Source: Zeugodacus cucurbitae (lineage: Eukaryota; Arthropoda; Insecta; Diptera; Tephritidae). From it: a DNA stretch of 64,000 bases. The notes beneath the pieces were generated by a model. The model searched no databases and was not told where the DNA came from. It was given only the letters and a program-made list of their open reading frames with translations. Both the position numbers and the translations under genes were made by a program. Positions 1 to 12,500 of this stretch are shown in pieces. The stretch's first letter is position 1, and every line of letters starts with the position of its first letter. The stretch spans positions 14,445,501 through 14,509,500 of the forward strand of contig NC_071671.1 in NCBI RefSeq assembly GCF_028554725.1, written 5' to 3'.

Positions 1-3000
1 CTACAAACGCTGGTATCTTCATAAAAAAAAACAAAATCAATCAGAAATATTCCCACACATGAAGTAAGCAAACAAAAGGCGAAGCAGACAATTTTTAATT
101 TTTCAAAACCCAACCCATAAATCTAAAAATGTAGATTACAAATCAAAATCTGAAACTAAAACCAAAAACAAGTCAAAAGTCAAATGATTACTGGTTAGTC
201 TAACATTTTTATGTGCGCGTTCACCTCCAAAAAGGAATGGCGTGAATTAAAAAACAGCAACAAAAACAATTACTAAGGTAATAAATTGAAGAAGCAACGC
301 CGCCGTTAAAGCTTCGTAACACCTATGTACTTTTCGTGTGCGGTAAACGGGCTAAATTTAAACCACAAGCTATATAATTAACGAATTAAAAATAATTTAT
401 AGAATAAGCGGAGTTAAAATAAAATTAAATCATTTTCTACGAATGGAAATGAGGAAGATCGACAGCTGGCCTTGACCCCGAATAGAGATGTACATATATC
501 GACTACAATGTGGTACGAATTCTACTAAAGGTGTTGCAACAACTCATTCAGAAAAAAACCATGTTTTATGAAAAGGGTTAGATTAATATAATTTAATGCA
601 GACCATTATGTATTTTGTCTGAAATAAATACATTTTCGAAAAACTTCTGGTTATAAAGACCAATAACAGTCAAAGAATAACAGTCATGAATATTTGCGAA
701 CAATCTAATATATCAGATAAATTAGTTATTTTAAACGAAACCCCCAAACAAACAAGACCTGAGGAACATGACGTCTGGTGGTACAATGAAAATAGATCTA
801 TATAGAACTTAACTTCAAGATTGAAATTATTGACAAGATGAATCGACTGATGACTTTGGTGAACACGACTATAAAAGCGTAAGAGGGTATAATGACTATA
901 AAAATGAGAAGTAGAAAAAGTGGCTCTGATTAATGAAAAATCCAATCGGTATTTAAAATGAAATTCTATATAATTACCAAAACTGAAGTTCCCTCTAATA
1001 AAGTGCAAAATCTTCTTCTTTAGCGCCTGCCAAATAAACCGCACCCTGCTGCGCATTTCATCATACACAGCACACCTTCGATCAACCAGTCTATAACGCC
1101 ATTATCCTTTTAAAAGTAAGTAGCGGTACCTCACTCACAAAGCATTTATTTCATGGCGCTCGGCGCCTTCCAGCCATTGCCATTAGCACCCGTCATTAAC
1201 TCATTTGTGCGAATGCCACAAAGTATCCAACAATGCAACGCGTAAACTTAATTGTAAGCCACTGAGTGTGGGGCACACAGTGCAACAGTAGTTGTTCTTA
1301 CAAAGAATATAGTAGCTAATGACCGTTCAGTGGATTAAGTTGGCTATTAAGCATACCATTGGCAGGAGTATATGTCTGTGTGGGTAAGCTTTGGTGGAAA
1401 AAATGTAATGGGTGTTGAAAAGTTGCTTTATTTTCCACTTTAGGTGATTTAGAATGTGGTTGATTTAGTATTTATATTTTTACTACTTTCACTAATAGTA
1501 GAGTGGTCGTTTTGATTTTTAAAAGGCGTTACAAGTTAAAAATTACCTTCAAGTTTGAATTCAATTTATGAAAACTATATTTTAATAATCTGAATGAGAC
1601 TTATTCATATGAACTTCACTGATTGGACAAATATGTCTATAGAAGAAGGATAATTCTTATAATTCTCATGAGATTACATTAGAAATGAAAGCTATTTAGC
1701 ACTAAGTAGATATTAGAAGAGATTGTCACCACTCTATTCAAAGCCTCAGCAGCTTTGCATGTACATATATAGCTAAGAAATAATTAGATAAAAACAATTT
1801 TATTATATAAAATTATATAAAAACACAATCACAGTAAACTGACACGGCAGCGCTGCTTGTGCATCTACAGCACCCAAGAGAACGTGAAAAATTCGTTATG
1901 CAAGCGAACACGTTTGCTGCAGTTGAGGCACACATACACATACTAAAGCCAGACTAAAGACAGCAGATCGCAACAAAACACCAATAAGCTCCGAACAACT
2001 TGGATTTATCGCTTTTAACCTGAGCACACGGAAAAAAGAAGACGAGGAAGATAGAAAAAAAAACGTCAAGAATAGCGTAGAACAAAAGATGCAACCCAGC
2101 AATTCGAGCTGCAAGCAGCTAACCACGAAGATGACGAAGTAGCTTAGAAGTATCCGATGGATGCAGCTCTATAAACCACACTCTAACGACTTGTGGTCGC
2201 AGCGACGGCGTTAGCATTAACAATAGAAGCACTAGAAGATAAAAAGACATACAATAACAACAACTATATATATGTATATGATGATTAGATTGCGCAGAGA
2301 GTCTTCTTAGGAGCCAGGGAATGCATAAATGTGCCGAGAGATATTCAATATATGAGCTTAGTTGCATATAAAACAGCAACCGCAAGGAAGCTCCTGAAGT
2401 CACTATGCTGTTTCTTAACTAACATTAGCAGCTATGACAACAACAACAACAGTGGTAGCTGCAGCGTCAGCAGAGGTAACAAACGTTTGTTAATGCTAGA
2501 ATTGCTTGAAGTGTTTGGAATGATGTAGATATATTATGATATAGTGTTTATTCAATAGTTAACAGTCGCTGCGAACATTTATGTGACCACTGCCGCATTC
2601 TTTGCGGTGATAAGTGCGCAGACATTTACCTTCGGTATATATATTAATATGCATGTCTATAGGTCTGTATGTAAGAATATATGTATGTATGTGGTGTGAA
2701 TATATAAAATATATTATGCAAAAACTAATATCTATTCGTGTTAAGGGATATAAAAAACTAAATATAGGTACAGTTGCTGAGTAAAAACAATTGATTATGG
2801 TATGGTATTCTGAAGAAAAAAATGGATAGGGAGCTAAGGTTACTGGCAACTAAACTGTGCAAAAATATTGGAATTAACAAGAATGTTTAGTGGTGTGCCG
2901 CGAAAAGAGGGCAGCGTTTAAACCTTAATATTTAATAAAACATTGAGACTATTTTTTGTATTAGGTCTACAACTTTGCGTTTTTTTGTAAATTTATTTTT

Positions 3001-3503
3001 TTATATAAAAACGGTTACAAATGTCGATTAGCCTCAGCTGCACTTTTCTTGGAATTAAAAAAGAAAATCAAAATTTCCCGCAAATGTCGAGAATTCGGCT
3101 CAAAAAGTGACATTTTCAGTTGAGAATAAGTGTGGGATGCAAATAGATCTCTACAAATATTTTGTTGGGTTAATGTTGACACAAATGTCCAAGGCCGATA
3201 TAAAAAAAATAGTTTTAATCGACTAGTGCTTGACCCTAGACACATGTATTGGAAAACGGAGAAAGCAATCCTGATTTTTAGTCGAAATGTGAAATAACTA
3301 GCTAAAAATTGCTAAAACAGCATTTTAAGCAACATTTTAAAAACACTTTTTTTAGAGCTGCCACTTAATTAAATTTTTGTTTTTTAATAAAATAATATTA
3401 ATATTTTCAATACAACGTAAGAATGAAATATTAAGTATTTGAAAATTTTTTAGTTATTCCAACGCAAAAAAAAAGGTTGTCATCTGATTTTTATTTACAG
3501 TCG
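1..3503. other. Non-coding stretch, no gene recognised
   Basis: No reading frame here reads like a known protein. Frames of 60-130 codons occur on both strands but they overlap, are rich in Tyr, Phe, Leu, Ser and Cys, and lack recognisable motifs, as expected for AT-rich intronic or intergenic DNA. A slightly GC-richer patch with short CAA/CAG-type runs lies near 1840-2500. Nothing else can be supported. Confidence 0.5.
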
Positions 3504-3711
3504 ATGCAACCATTCGTGAGACCTACTGAGAACAATGAAATCATTGGTATTTACCCAAAAGAGACTTTTGTGGATGAAAATATCAATAAAATCGACAAAA
3601 TGAGTTTGGGACTAATCGAGATAGCACTTTATCAAAAAATGAGTTGGACATATCGTCCTTGAAAATTTGGGTATGCGAAAGCTCTGTGTAAAGTAGGTGC
3701 GACGCGAGCGT
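3504..3711 (+). pseudogene. Degenerate mariner-type transposase fragment
   Basis: Two consecutive frames together resemble the helix-turn-helix linker region of mariner transposases. The first frame contains KETFVDENINKIDKM followed by LIEIALYQKMSW, matching the usual 'I-D-K-I-H-x-M ... I-E-I-A-x-x-L-x-M-S' pattern. It hits a stop at 3660-3662. In the next frame, from 3655, the reading is VLENLGMRKLCVK, the well-conserved 'hENLGMrKLcaKWVPR' block, but a TAG stop at 3694-3696 replaces the expected Trp and another stop follows at 3712. I could not follow the catalytic DDD domain downstream. The copy is therefore a short fossil with at least one frameshift and two stops, not a functional gene. 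The family call rests on motif recognition by eye. Confidence 0.5.
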
Positions 3712-5631
3712 TAAAACTTTGCCTAGTTTTTTCGAATAATATACAGACCAATCGGTGTAGCTGTACCGATTTATTTCATGAGGGTCAGGACCATTCATCC
3801 AAGTGCCTTCAGTCCAAGTAAATATTTCATGAAAAGCTTAACCACTTCATGGACTACCCTATGACGATACATTTACATATTCGCAATAATTTTACTGCTT
3901 AACTCCTAAATATAGACTCCACAGTCCTCATACGGCTGTTGAGCTGTGTCATTACAACCAGGAAGAGAATATGCCGCAACCAATGATGCAATTAAGAAAA
4001 AGCACAAACAAATAAATAAGCTAAAATGAGAAATAACCTACTCATAAGGGCATGCATACGCAATCACACTTACATACAAGGACGGCAGCATACGGTGCGC
4101 TTCACGCCACAGTTGTTGTTGTTGCATGGAAAATGTTGCATTTGATGACTACATGCACCTTATTGAGACAGTGTAGACCTAACAGTACGACGAGGTACAA
4201 AGCAAACGGTGCAACAAGTGTACACACACATATACATAAGCGCCTTGGCAATGACAGTGGCTGCCAAAACAACGAACCTGTTTTGGAGAATTATTTATGA
4301 GTGTGGTGACTGGCCAACAATAACAACGCGTAGATGCAAGCAGAACGAGGAAGAAGCAGAAATAAAACAACAGCATCAACAACATCAACAGTAGCTCCAA
4401 GAATTCAATGAACTCGATGGCGTTGACGCTGAAGACCGAATTTGTTTGTAGTCTGCAAGCGCCAAAAGGGCTGGCTGCATATGAAAGCAGAAGGTTTTGC
4501 GCTCACCTTAACAAAAACTTAAAAACAATTCCAACAACAAGAAAATATTGCCTGCAAAACATTTCAAAGCATATGCAAACTTGTTTCTGCTCTTTCTTAG
4601 GCATAGAAATACAATATGGAAATGGCAGCTTACAAGAAAAAGAGGAAAAAAGAAACGAAAACTCAGAAACAAAAAAGTTTCAATGTAGCGAAGATTCAAA
4701 GTGACAGCTTGCAGAAAGAATCCTATAAGTTTACGGGCAAATGCCAAAGCGTCGAGGAAATTACGCAGGCAGATAGTTGTGTGGAAAGCTGTGAAAGAGT
4801 AAGAAGAGTTTGAAAAAGTTTAGCTAAAGTTATGACGTTTGATAAGCCTAGGGCTGAAATATATTGCATTTTGAAGGTTATGCATAGTTTTTAATTTCCT
4901 TTCAGTTCGATTGCAAAATTTTCTTCCGCATTGTTGGTTGAATTTTGGATAACAAGGAAGTTTAATTCCCGCTATGGAAAGTTTTGTGCACATTTATTTC
5001 GGCATCAGTCACTAAATTACCGCATTTATTTTTATTCAGAATATTATATTTGAAGTGCAAAATGTTAACAAACACATTAAATTGTTCAACACTTGAATAA
5101 ATATGTTTCGTTGTCGTCTAGATACAAATACATAAAAGCAGAATAATATTTCGATAATTTTCAGCCAAAGTATTTCGACTCTAAAAGAGTAGATATCACA
5201 TAACTTTTCAGTTTGCTTTCAAATGTTATTGAAATGAAAACAGCTGAACACATGCTTTTATTTGCTCTATTCAAGAATAAAGAAAACGTGTTCGCCCTTT
5301 CCGTAAAGTGTCATTACCCTTAACCTTGAGCTTTCGTAAATTTCATATTTCACTGTATAATTTGTATAAAATATTTGAACAAGTTGACTTTTTTCGGTAC
5401 TTTTATTCTATCAGAATACACATAATACAAATTAAATAGAAAATTATGTAATTTACAAGAGTGCAGGGTTAAGCTATGAACATATTTAATCAGCCACGTA
5501 TTTCAAGATCAATTGAAGTTATATATCCACGTGAAAGCATGCATTAATTCATACCACTTTTTAAAAAATATGTCAGCTGAATAAAAAAGAGGGTTTCTAC
5601 AATAGTTTCTAACTGGCATACAATTCTTATA
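3712..5631. other. Non-coding stretch, no gene recognised
   Basis: Open frames cluster at 4050-4810 on both strands but overlap in several registers and are rich in Gln/Lys (CAA and AAG runs) or Leu/Cys on the complement, the signature of purine-rich non-coding DNA. No splice-bounded exon with a recognisable motif was found. The end abuts the Helitron. Confidence 0.45.
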
Positions 5632-6967
5632 TCTATACTAATATTATAAAGCTGGAAAGTTTGTTTGTTTATTTGTTTGAACGCGCTAATCTCCGAAACT
5701 ACTGGTTCGAATTGAATAGTTCTTTTTGTGTTGGATAGTCCATTTATCGAGGAAGGCTATAGGCTATATAGCATCAAACTGCGACCAATAGGAGCGAAAC
5801 AGTGGTAAATGTGTAAAAAACGGGGGAAGTTATTTATCTTTGAGGGCTTCCGTTTGTTGCGCTGCGAAAGCGGTTCAAGATACACAAAAGTTATGTATGA
5901 AAGAATTATTTCTCTTTCAATTATCTAAAAAAAATCTAAAAAAGTTTTTGTGATAATTAATTTGGTCGAAATTATTTGTTAGAGTCGTATTAACATAATA
6001 ATATTAATCTTTATCCAATATAGTATGAATTTGAAAATGCTAGAATTTATATTTTATATTCCTGTTGTTATCCTTCCTGTTGTACCCTCTGCGAGGACTT
6101 TCAAAAAAGATGAAATGTGACAAGTGCTCTGGGAAAGTGAAGATGGGCTAGATTTTGATGATGGTAACAGTCTATCGGAGCCAGATTATGATGTAAACAT
6201 GGAAGATATTTGCTCTTAGCTGGATATGATGATATTTTATATACAGTTATTATATATTTTATGATGATATTATATATGTATATATATATATATTAATATT
6301 TCTTTTATACATTTTGTATATATTTTATAGTAATAAAGAGGAATGATTTGTATCTATGTTTGTAATGAATAAACTCAAAAACTCCTGTTCGACTTCAAAA
6401 ATTCTTTCACCATTGGAAAGCTACATTCATCCCGAGTAACATAGGCTATATTTATTGCTAGAAACTCAACTTTCTTGAAATAGTTCCTATGTGAGGGCAA
6501 CAAAAAGACTCCGTGATGGAGAATCTTAACCTGAAATTTAAAATCGTCTTGCAAGTCATTCTCTTCGTTTCGCAATCGCGTACCAGAGAGTCGAGTAACG
6601 AGTGTTCGCAGCTGCTTGCGTATGCAGGGGCTTGAAGAACAATTTATTATAAATATACAAGTTCACAATAGGGAGTCGAACTCTGTGCGTTCCCAACCAA
6701 ATTCAAATTCAGAGGGAAAGACAATCGTCATCAAAGCCTAGAGGTCATAATCAAATTTTAGCTCATTGCAAATAAAATATAATTTGATGTTCGAATTTTT
6801 TTTAACCCACGAATGAAACTGCAAAGTTCAAACATATGTATATATATATAGAAAAGTTATATAAATATATATATATATATACATATGAGAGTATGTATAA
6901 ATGCGTAAAAACTTATAACTTTTGAATTGTTTGATTAAGCCCGTGCGAAGCCGGAGTGGTCTGCTAG
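5632..6967 (+). mobile_element. Non-autonomous Helitron
   Basis: The 5' end begins TCTATACTAATATTATAA, followed by an internal block (GAACGCGCTAATCTCCGAAA, then TTTATCGAGGAAGGCTATAG) that I recognise from insect Helitrons, especially lepidopteran-type ones. The 3' end reads GCCCGTGCGAAGCCGGAGTG and terminates in CTAG at 6964-6967 after an imperfect GC-rich hairpin. The element is flanked by A at 5631 and T at 6968, the classic Helitron insertion between A and T with no target duplication. At about 1.34 kb it is far too short for a Rep/helicase, and none is seen, so it would depend on an autonomous relative. It contains AT microsatellites near 6262-6295 and 6838-6882. A minus-strand frame at 6375-6575 is ordinary Helitron body sequence, not a gene. 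Confidence 0.85.
6121..6219 (+). other. Short acidic frame inside the Helitron
   Basis: Within the Helitron a stretch of about 32 codons, without its own ATG, encodes a very acidic peptide (core ESEDGLDFDDGNSLSEPDYD) and ends at a TAG at 6217-6219. Its composition differs from the surrounding AT-rich filler, and Helitrons are known to capture host or transposon gene pieces. It could be a captured fragment, for example from the acidic N-terminus of another transposase, or chance. I cannot name a source. Confidence 0.25.
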
Positions 6968-9131
6968 TTTAAAATATTTTTGGAATTCTGCACGCTTTTC
7001 ATTCTTGAAGTTACTTATTTGAATTAAAAAAGTACTCGTATAGTAATAAAAGGATAAAATATGCGCTTAGCAAAAACACTTATAATTTTTATATCATACT
7101 AAATGTAGGCAAAGCTAAATCTTAGTATGCATCATATATGAACGAGTAAGTTCCCGAAATCCGCTGTTTAAATTTATTTATGAAAAAACATATTTTAGTA
7201 GAGATCTGTTAATACAGATCATACATAGTAAGCTTCTTCCAAAGATATGTATGTACACTATATTTCCTTAAAATAAATTCGTTGCCTACAAATAGGCGTA
7301 CTGCAATATATTAGGAAATTTATTTATATTAAGGAAAATTGTTTTTTTTATTAAAGTGGTTTTCATTAGAGTTATTTTTAAACAACATTTTCGAAAGCAG
7401 TTCTTTATTTCATAGATACCTCTTAATTCGTAGAAATATTTTTTTAATTTCAACCTTTACAGTTTTTCATTACTTTTATTTTATTTTATTATTTTACGAG
7501 CGTAAAAAGCTCGACGCTTGTGGTGGCATGCTGCAAGCAAGAGCACACGCAGAGCACACGCTTCACGCTCGTAAAATTCCGAAGAAATTATGCAATAAAA
7601 ACATATTAACTCTTAAAGTGGAAAGACGTAGGAAAGTTATATAAATAAGCATGAAGGTAACATGTGTTTTTGGACTTGTTTTTGCTTTTTCTACACAAAC
7701 ATATAGGATATGAGAAAGGTTAAATTCTTTCCAATGACTTTCAAATGACGTTTAACCGTTCAGCTGCTGAGGACATCGGGTTATCATATATCAATATATA
7801 TTGTACTTAAAATAATGTTAGAAATAAACCTCTCTTTCTGGACACTTATTTAAATATTAATTCAGTGATTTTAATTTGAATTAAAAACTTTTTTATTAGT
7901 TCTTCTAAAAGCATGTAAAATAAATATCACTACAACAACAGGGTTAAAATTATAATTGGTGTCAAAAATGTCCCCTAAACCACAGTGGACAGAGTTTTTA
8001 ACTATATTAACAAAACAAACGAACTGCAGCCTCAGAGCAAAGCCAATGCTCTCTCACTTATTGAGCGTGCTTTGCATAGCCAATTTACCAATTGCCAATA
8101 ATATCACACAACAACAACAACTATTGACGAAAATCAGCTAACAACAAATTCTTATTACACGCACATTTTGGCCGCACTCGCTTCTGGGTTGAATCAGCAG
8201 CGCACAAACTTAAACAAACTTAAAAACAACAATAAATAAAAATTGATTATTTATTTACGCCAATTGCATACTGATAACTAATTTACACATGAGCAAATAC
8301 TTACATACATATTGTACATATTCATATGATTGTTTGAAGAGGTAAAGCAGATGACCATATCTGTTGATATGTAGGCAAGTGTGTACATAATGTGGCATCA
8401 ATGAATTCCTGAATTCAAATTACCGGCAAATATTTATTTTCTTATTATTTTTTTTGATGATTTTGGATCTTTTTTATATCCAATATTTATTTAGTCGAAT
8501 TTGTTTGATTTTTATTACACTTTTGTATACAAATAAATATACATATGTATATAGTTGTGTTTATGACCGAACAAATAAATACTTACTTACATATGTATAT
8601 GCAAACAAGAGATCATTGACTCTGATTCACAGTGAAACAAATAGTCAGTCATTGGTGTCTATGTGCCTTTGTATATATGAATGTGAGTGTTTTTACTGCC
8701 ACTGGCAGGTGCCGCTGTGAAAAACGTTTTCAATGACAATTAAATTTCGCAAAGGGCACATACTTATACAGGCCTTCACTTGGGCTATAAAATTATCTGT
8801 CTTGTATATGTACATTTTTACATACCAAACAATATAAACACACCCAACTGACGTATTTATAAATCAAATATTTTCCCCACGGCAATTCACAAATGACCAA
8901 AACTATGAGCTCTTCAATTCAAATTTGTTTAATAAAATTAAGATTGTTTTCAATTGCTCAAAAACAAAGAAAATCCCACTAGCGCTAGAAAGCGGAACGA
9001 AGTGACAAGTACCAGATTTTTGAAGAATTCATTTTGAATTCTTTCTATGACCTCAATAACACAAGTGATTTGGGAGATACAATCAATTTTATAAGAAATT
9101 AGTTTAGAATGAAAAAAAAATAACAGTATAT
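6968..9131. other. Non-coding stretch with one small stem-loop
   Basis: AT-rich sequence without a recognisable exon. The only structure I could support is a perfect 12-bp inverted repeat (ATTTTACGAGCG at 7491-7502 and its complement at 7566-7577) around a GC-richer loop of 63 bases. Open frames at 7339-7644 and 8454-8720 are Phe/Tyr/Leu-rich and look incidental. Confidence 0.45.
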
Positions 9132-9597
9132 CGCTCATTTACTTGAATAGTGTCACAACTCAAAAAATCGACTTTTCTGGAGAGTGTTTTAAAGTTTTAA
9201 ATTTATTTAGCAAAAATAGAAAAGTGCCATCAGTTTATTGACAAATCTAGTGGCCTGTAATATATTAAATACAATATTGAGCATAAATTGACCAGATAGA
9301 GTGTACTAATGGTTTTTCTTGGGAATAAATGTGACTCACTTTGAATTATGTTGTTATTTGTGAAAAATATAAATCAATTTCGCCGTCATTCGTCAAATGT
9401 GTCGTTTTTGCTGAAAAAAGCAATATGAAAAATTTAATTACTTATTGGCCAATATCGTTGTAATACAAAATGTGTCGTTCTTTCTGAAAAGAAAATCAAA
9501 TTCACCTTTTCACAAAATATGTCGTTATTTCGTAAAAAAAATATAACTAATTCCTGCCGTGTTTTCTTAGATATGGCACTATTCAAGTAAATGAGCG
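9132..9597. mobile_element. MITE with 24-bp terminal inverted repeats
   Basis: The left end starts CGCTCATTTACTTGAATAG and the right end carries the reverse complement (ending CTATTCAAGTAAATGAGCG). The arms are 24 bp with one mismatch, at position 22. The 466-bp element is flanked on both sides by TAT (9129-9131 and 9598-9600), a 3-bp target duplication of the kind made by PIF/Harbinger-type transposases, although a TA duplication with an offset base cannot be excluded. There is no coding capacity. The interior holds three diverged copies of a motif like AATGTGTCGTTYTTKCTGAA near 9397, 9470 and 9518. It is a non-autonomous DNA transposon; the superfamily assignment is tentative. Confidence 0.75.
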
Positions 9598-12500
9598 TAT
9601 GTATATGTATATATAAAAATAAAAGAGTGACGAAATCAATCGCTTTACACCCAAGTGAGTTTAGTTTGATCTAAGGCATAAGCCAATCTACCGTGTTTTG
9701 AACTAGAAGATCGCTCGAGAAATCGATTAGAACTCAATCCATTCTAAAAACGTAGTTTTTATTTAATATGTTTTTCAAATGTTGTAAAAAATACTTTTTG
9801 GAGATAATTTCTTTGAACTAGTAGCAATATTGGTGTTTTTTAATTATATCGATCAGACGTAATTGATCTACTTCTTATTGTGTTTTTCGAATACTCCGTT
9901 CTAAGCCTAACCACGTTTCAGTTGTACTCGAATATGTAGATACTTCAGTTATTGTAGTTATTTTATATATACTCCCCTCTCCATCCAATTGCCCGCTTAA
10001 CCCGCTAGCAATCACAATGAAATGAAATCGGAGTATTCATAGCGGACGCTAAGCAACACGAAGACAACATATGTGCTGCCGCGGTCAACGACGAGAACTT
10101 TCACCAGATTACAATTAAAATAATCTAGTTTTCGATTAGCCATGCCAAAGCAACAGAAGCGCAGCCAGAAAGTGCGCATATAAGTTACACTTAATGAACG
10201 ACTGAGCGGCCAAGCGCACCAACGAAGAAGCGGCTTTGAGTTGAAGGTGCGCAAGAGCGCAGATGGTTGACCGGTTTACCAGAAGACACCAACGAATAAG
10301 ATAATAACAAATCAAAACGCAGTCAGCATATGGTGTGTGAAAGCAGGAAAACAATGAGGGGGGAGGCATCGGCAACAACAGAAGAAGAAGCATACAAAAT
10401 GACCAATTGCAGTAAATTATCGCGCACATCAAATACATTAAATTACTTTCGTGGCGGTTGAGCGAGTTTTTGTTGTTTTTGTTATAATTTTTTCAACGAA
10501 TTCGTTTTGCTTTTAATTTCTTAATCACAAATGTTGTGGTTGAAAGATGGCGGCTGTGTTGCCATGTTGTTGCATTCGTAGAAAAATTAATAACTGCACG
10601 GCGCAAAGGAGACAACAATTAATTATGGCTAGAGATAACAGTTAAAAATCGAAACAGCAAGACAACAACAACAAATATACAAGCATAGCAATCAACTAAC
10701 TTACCGTTAAGCGCAAATTAATTTTGTATGGCTACAATTTTTGGTAGATACGCGCTGTGTGAGACTGCAGAGTTCACCTTCGTATTACCAAATCGAAATT
10801 AATTCGATACTGTCGATCAGTCGAAAGAAAGTGAAACTTATGACGGCAATTTTTTTTGCTTTTATTTGTGTAATTTTTTCTTGCAATTTTACTTTGTTAA
10901 CTCTTCTGCCATTCTTTATTTTATGTATATTCCGCTTAGTTTTGGCACCGAATCCGGTATGTTAATGAGGCTGTTGTTGTTGTGCGTCGCCGTTGGTTAC
11001 CGCGTCTATGAGTGACAGGTTTCTCCTTTGTGGCGTGCAACTAGCTTCGCATTGATTTTGTTGAGTTACAGCTATGTGTGTATTATGCACATATTTTACT
11101 TTGCTATTTCCCTTTCCAACAATTGCTCAGTGGCAAATCCTTTTTTTGCACAATCACGATTTTTATTAGTCTTCTGGGATGTTGCAGGTTTGCTTTTTCT
11201 TTTCTGTGGAAAATTTTTCGCAAAGGTTTATATGGAGTGAACAGCCTTATTATAGCTGTTTTGGACTAGTACACATAAGCGTAATACACTTTTGGATATT
11301 TTAGTTTATAGCCGATTTATTAATACCGGATTATTAATCTGAAAAGAAATAAAAGTAGAAATTAATATCTGTTCCTACATTTAGGCTCATTGAACCATCA
11401 ATAGCTTTAATTATCCAAATAATATCGGTTCTTCACACAATTTCATAAAATAATGTCAAAATATAGCTTTGAGGAACAATGGACATCCCTGAATCGACCA
11501 AACACAAAACTAACGATCTTGTAATGCTAGTTTGATCCATAGACTGTATAATATGAGGCTAAAAAATTATCAGACTAAAAATTATATCCAATTCCTATTA
11601 CCATTTATTATCTGTAGTTTATATATTGCATTGAGGTTATATTGTCTTATTGCTGGTTGGTCTTACTATTTCCAACTTTTAACTAACTCAGGGTAGAACC
11701 CTATTTCATTCAATCAATTAATACTACTGCCTTTTTCCAGCTTGTTTAATACGTAAGTTACCATAACTACTGGCAAAATTTTTGGAACCCAAGTTCTGCT
11801 TCGCATTGCTATGAGTTGAGTATGCATCAAGGGGTTCCAAAATCTAAATATAATTTCTTTAATTTAATTTTTAAAAACATAGCAACAAAATATCTTAACA
11901 AAAAATAAAAATTGCTTAGTTTTCTTATAATCGCATAATCTTAATCCCCTATTTACGAAATTATTTTAAATTCCAAACATTTAATAATAGTTACAGCATC
12001 AATTATTCACGTCTACATGTCTTCCAACTTTTAATATACAATATTCAAACATACATAATTTAATCTGTATAGCAATCATTAAATGTTTTCTCCACCTCAC
12101 ATTAGTGTTATGGCATTTTCTTTAGCAGAGAGAAAACAAGCAAAAAGAAAAGCGCCACAACAATCACCATTTACAAGCCGGATTTCTTCAAATGCTCGGA
12201 ACATAAAAACGCTTATCAATTCAGCAACGCAAAGTGGAAGGAAACATTAGCACAAAAACAAAGTAGTAATAAAAGAAAAACAAGAATCACTCACACAAAT
12301 AAAGTAGAGCTAGTAAGTAGCGGCAAATGATAAAAATAAACAGATTTCTGCTTCAACGGAAGTGCTTATTTGTAGTTACTTGTAATGAATGACTACAAAT
12401 CTTCAAACATTCAATTCTGCTTCCGAATTCTTCTGCTTCTTTTTATTCACTGCGCCTTACTTTGCGACTGGGCTCGGCGCTTTATTACCCAGCATAGGAA

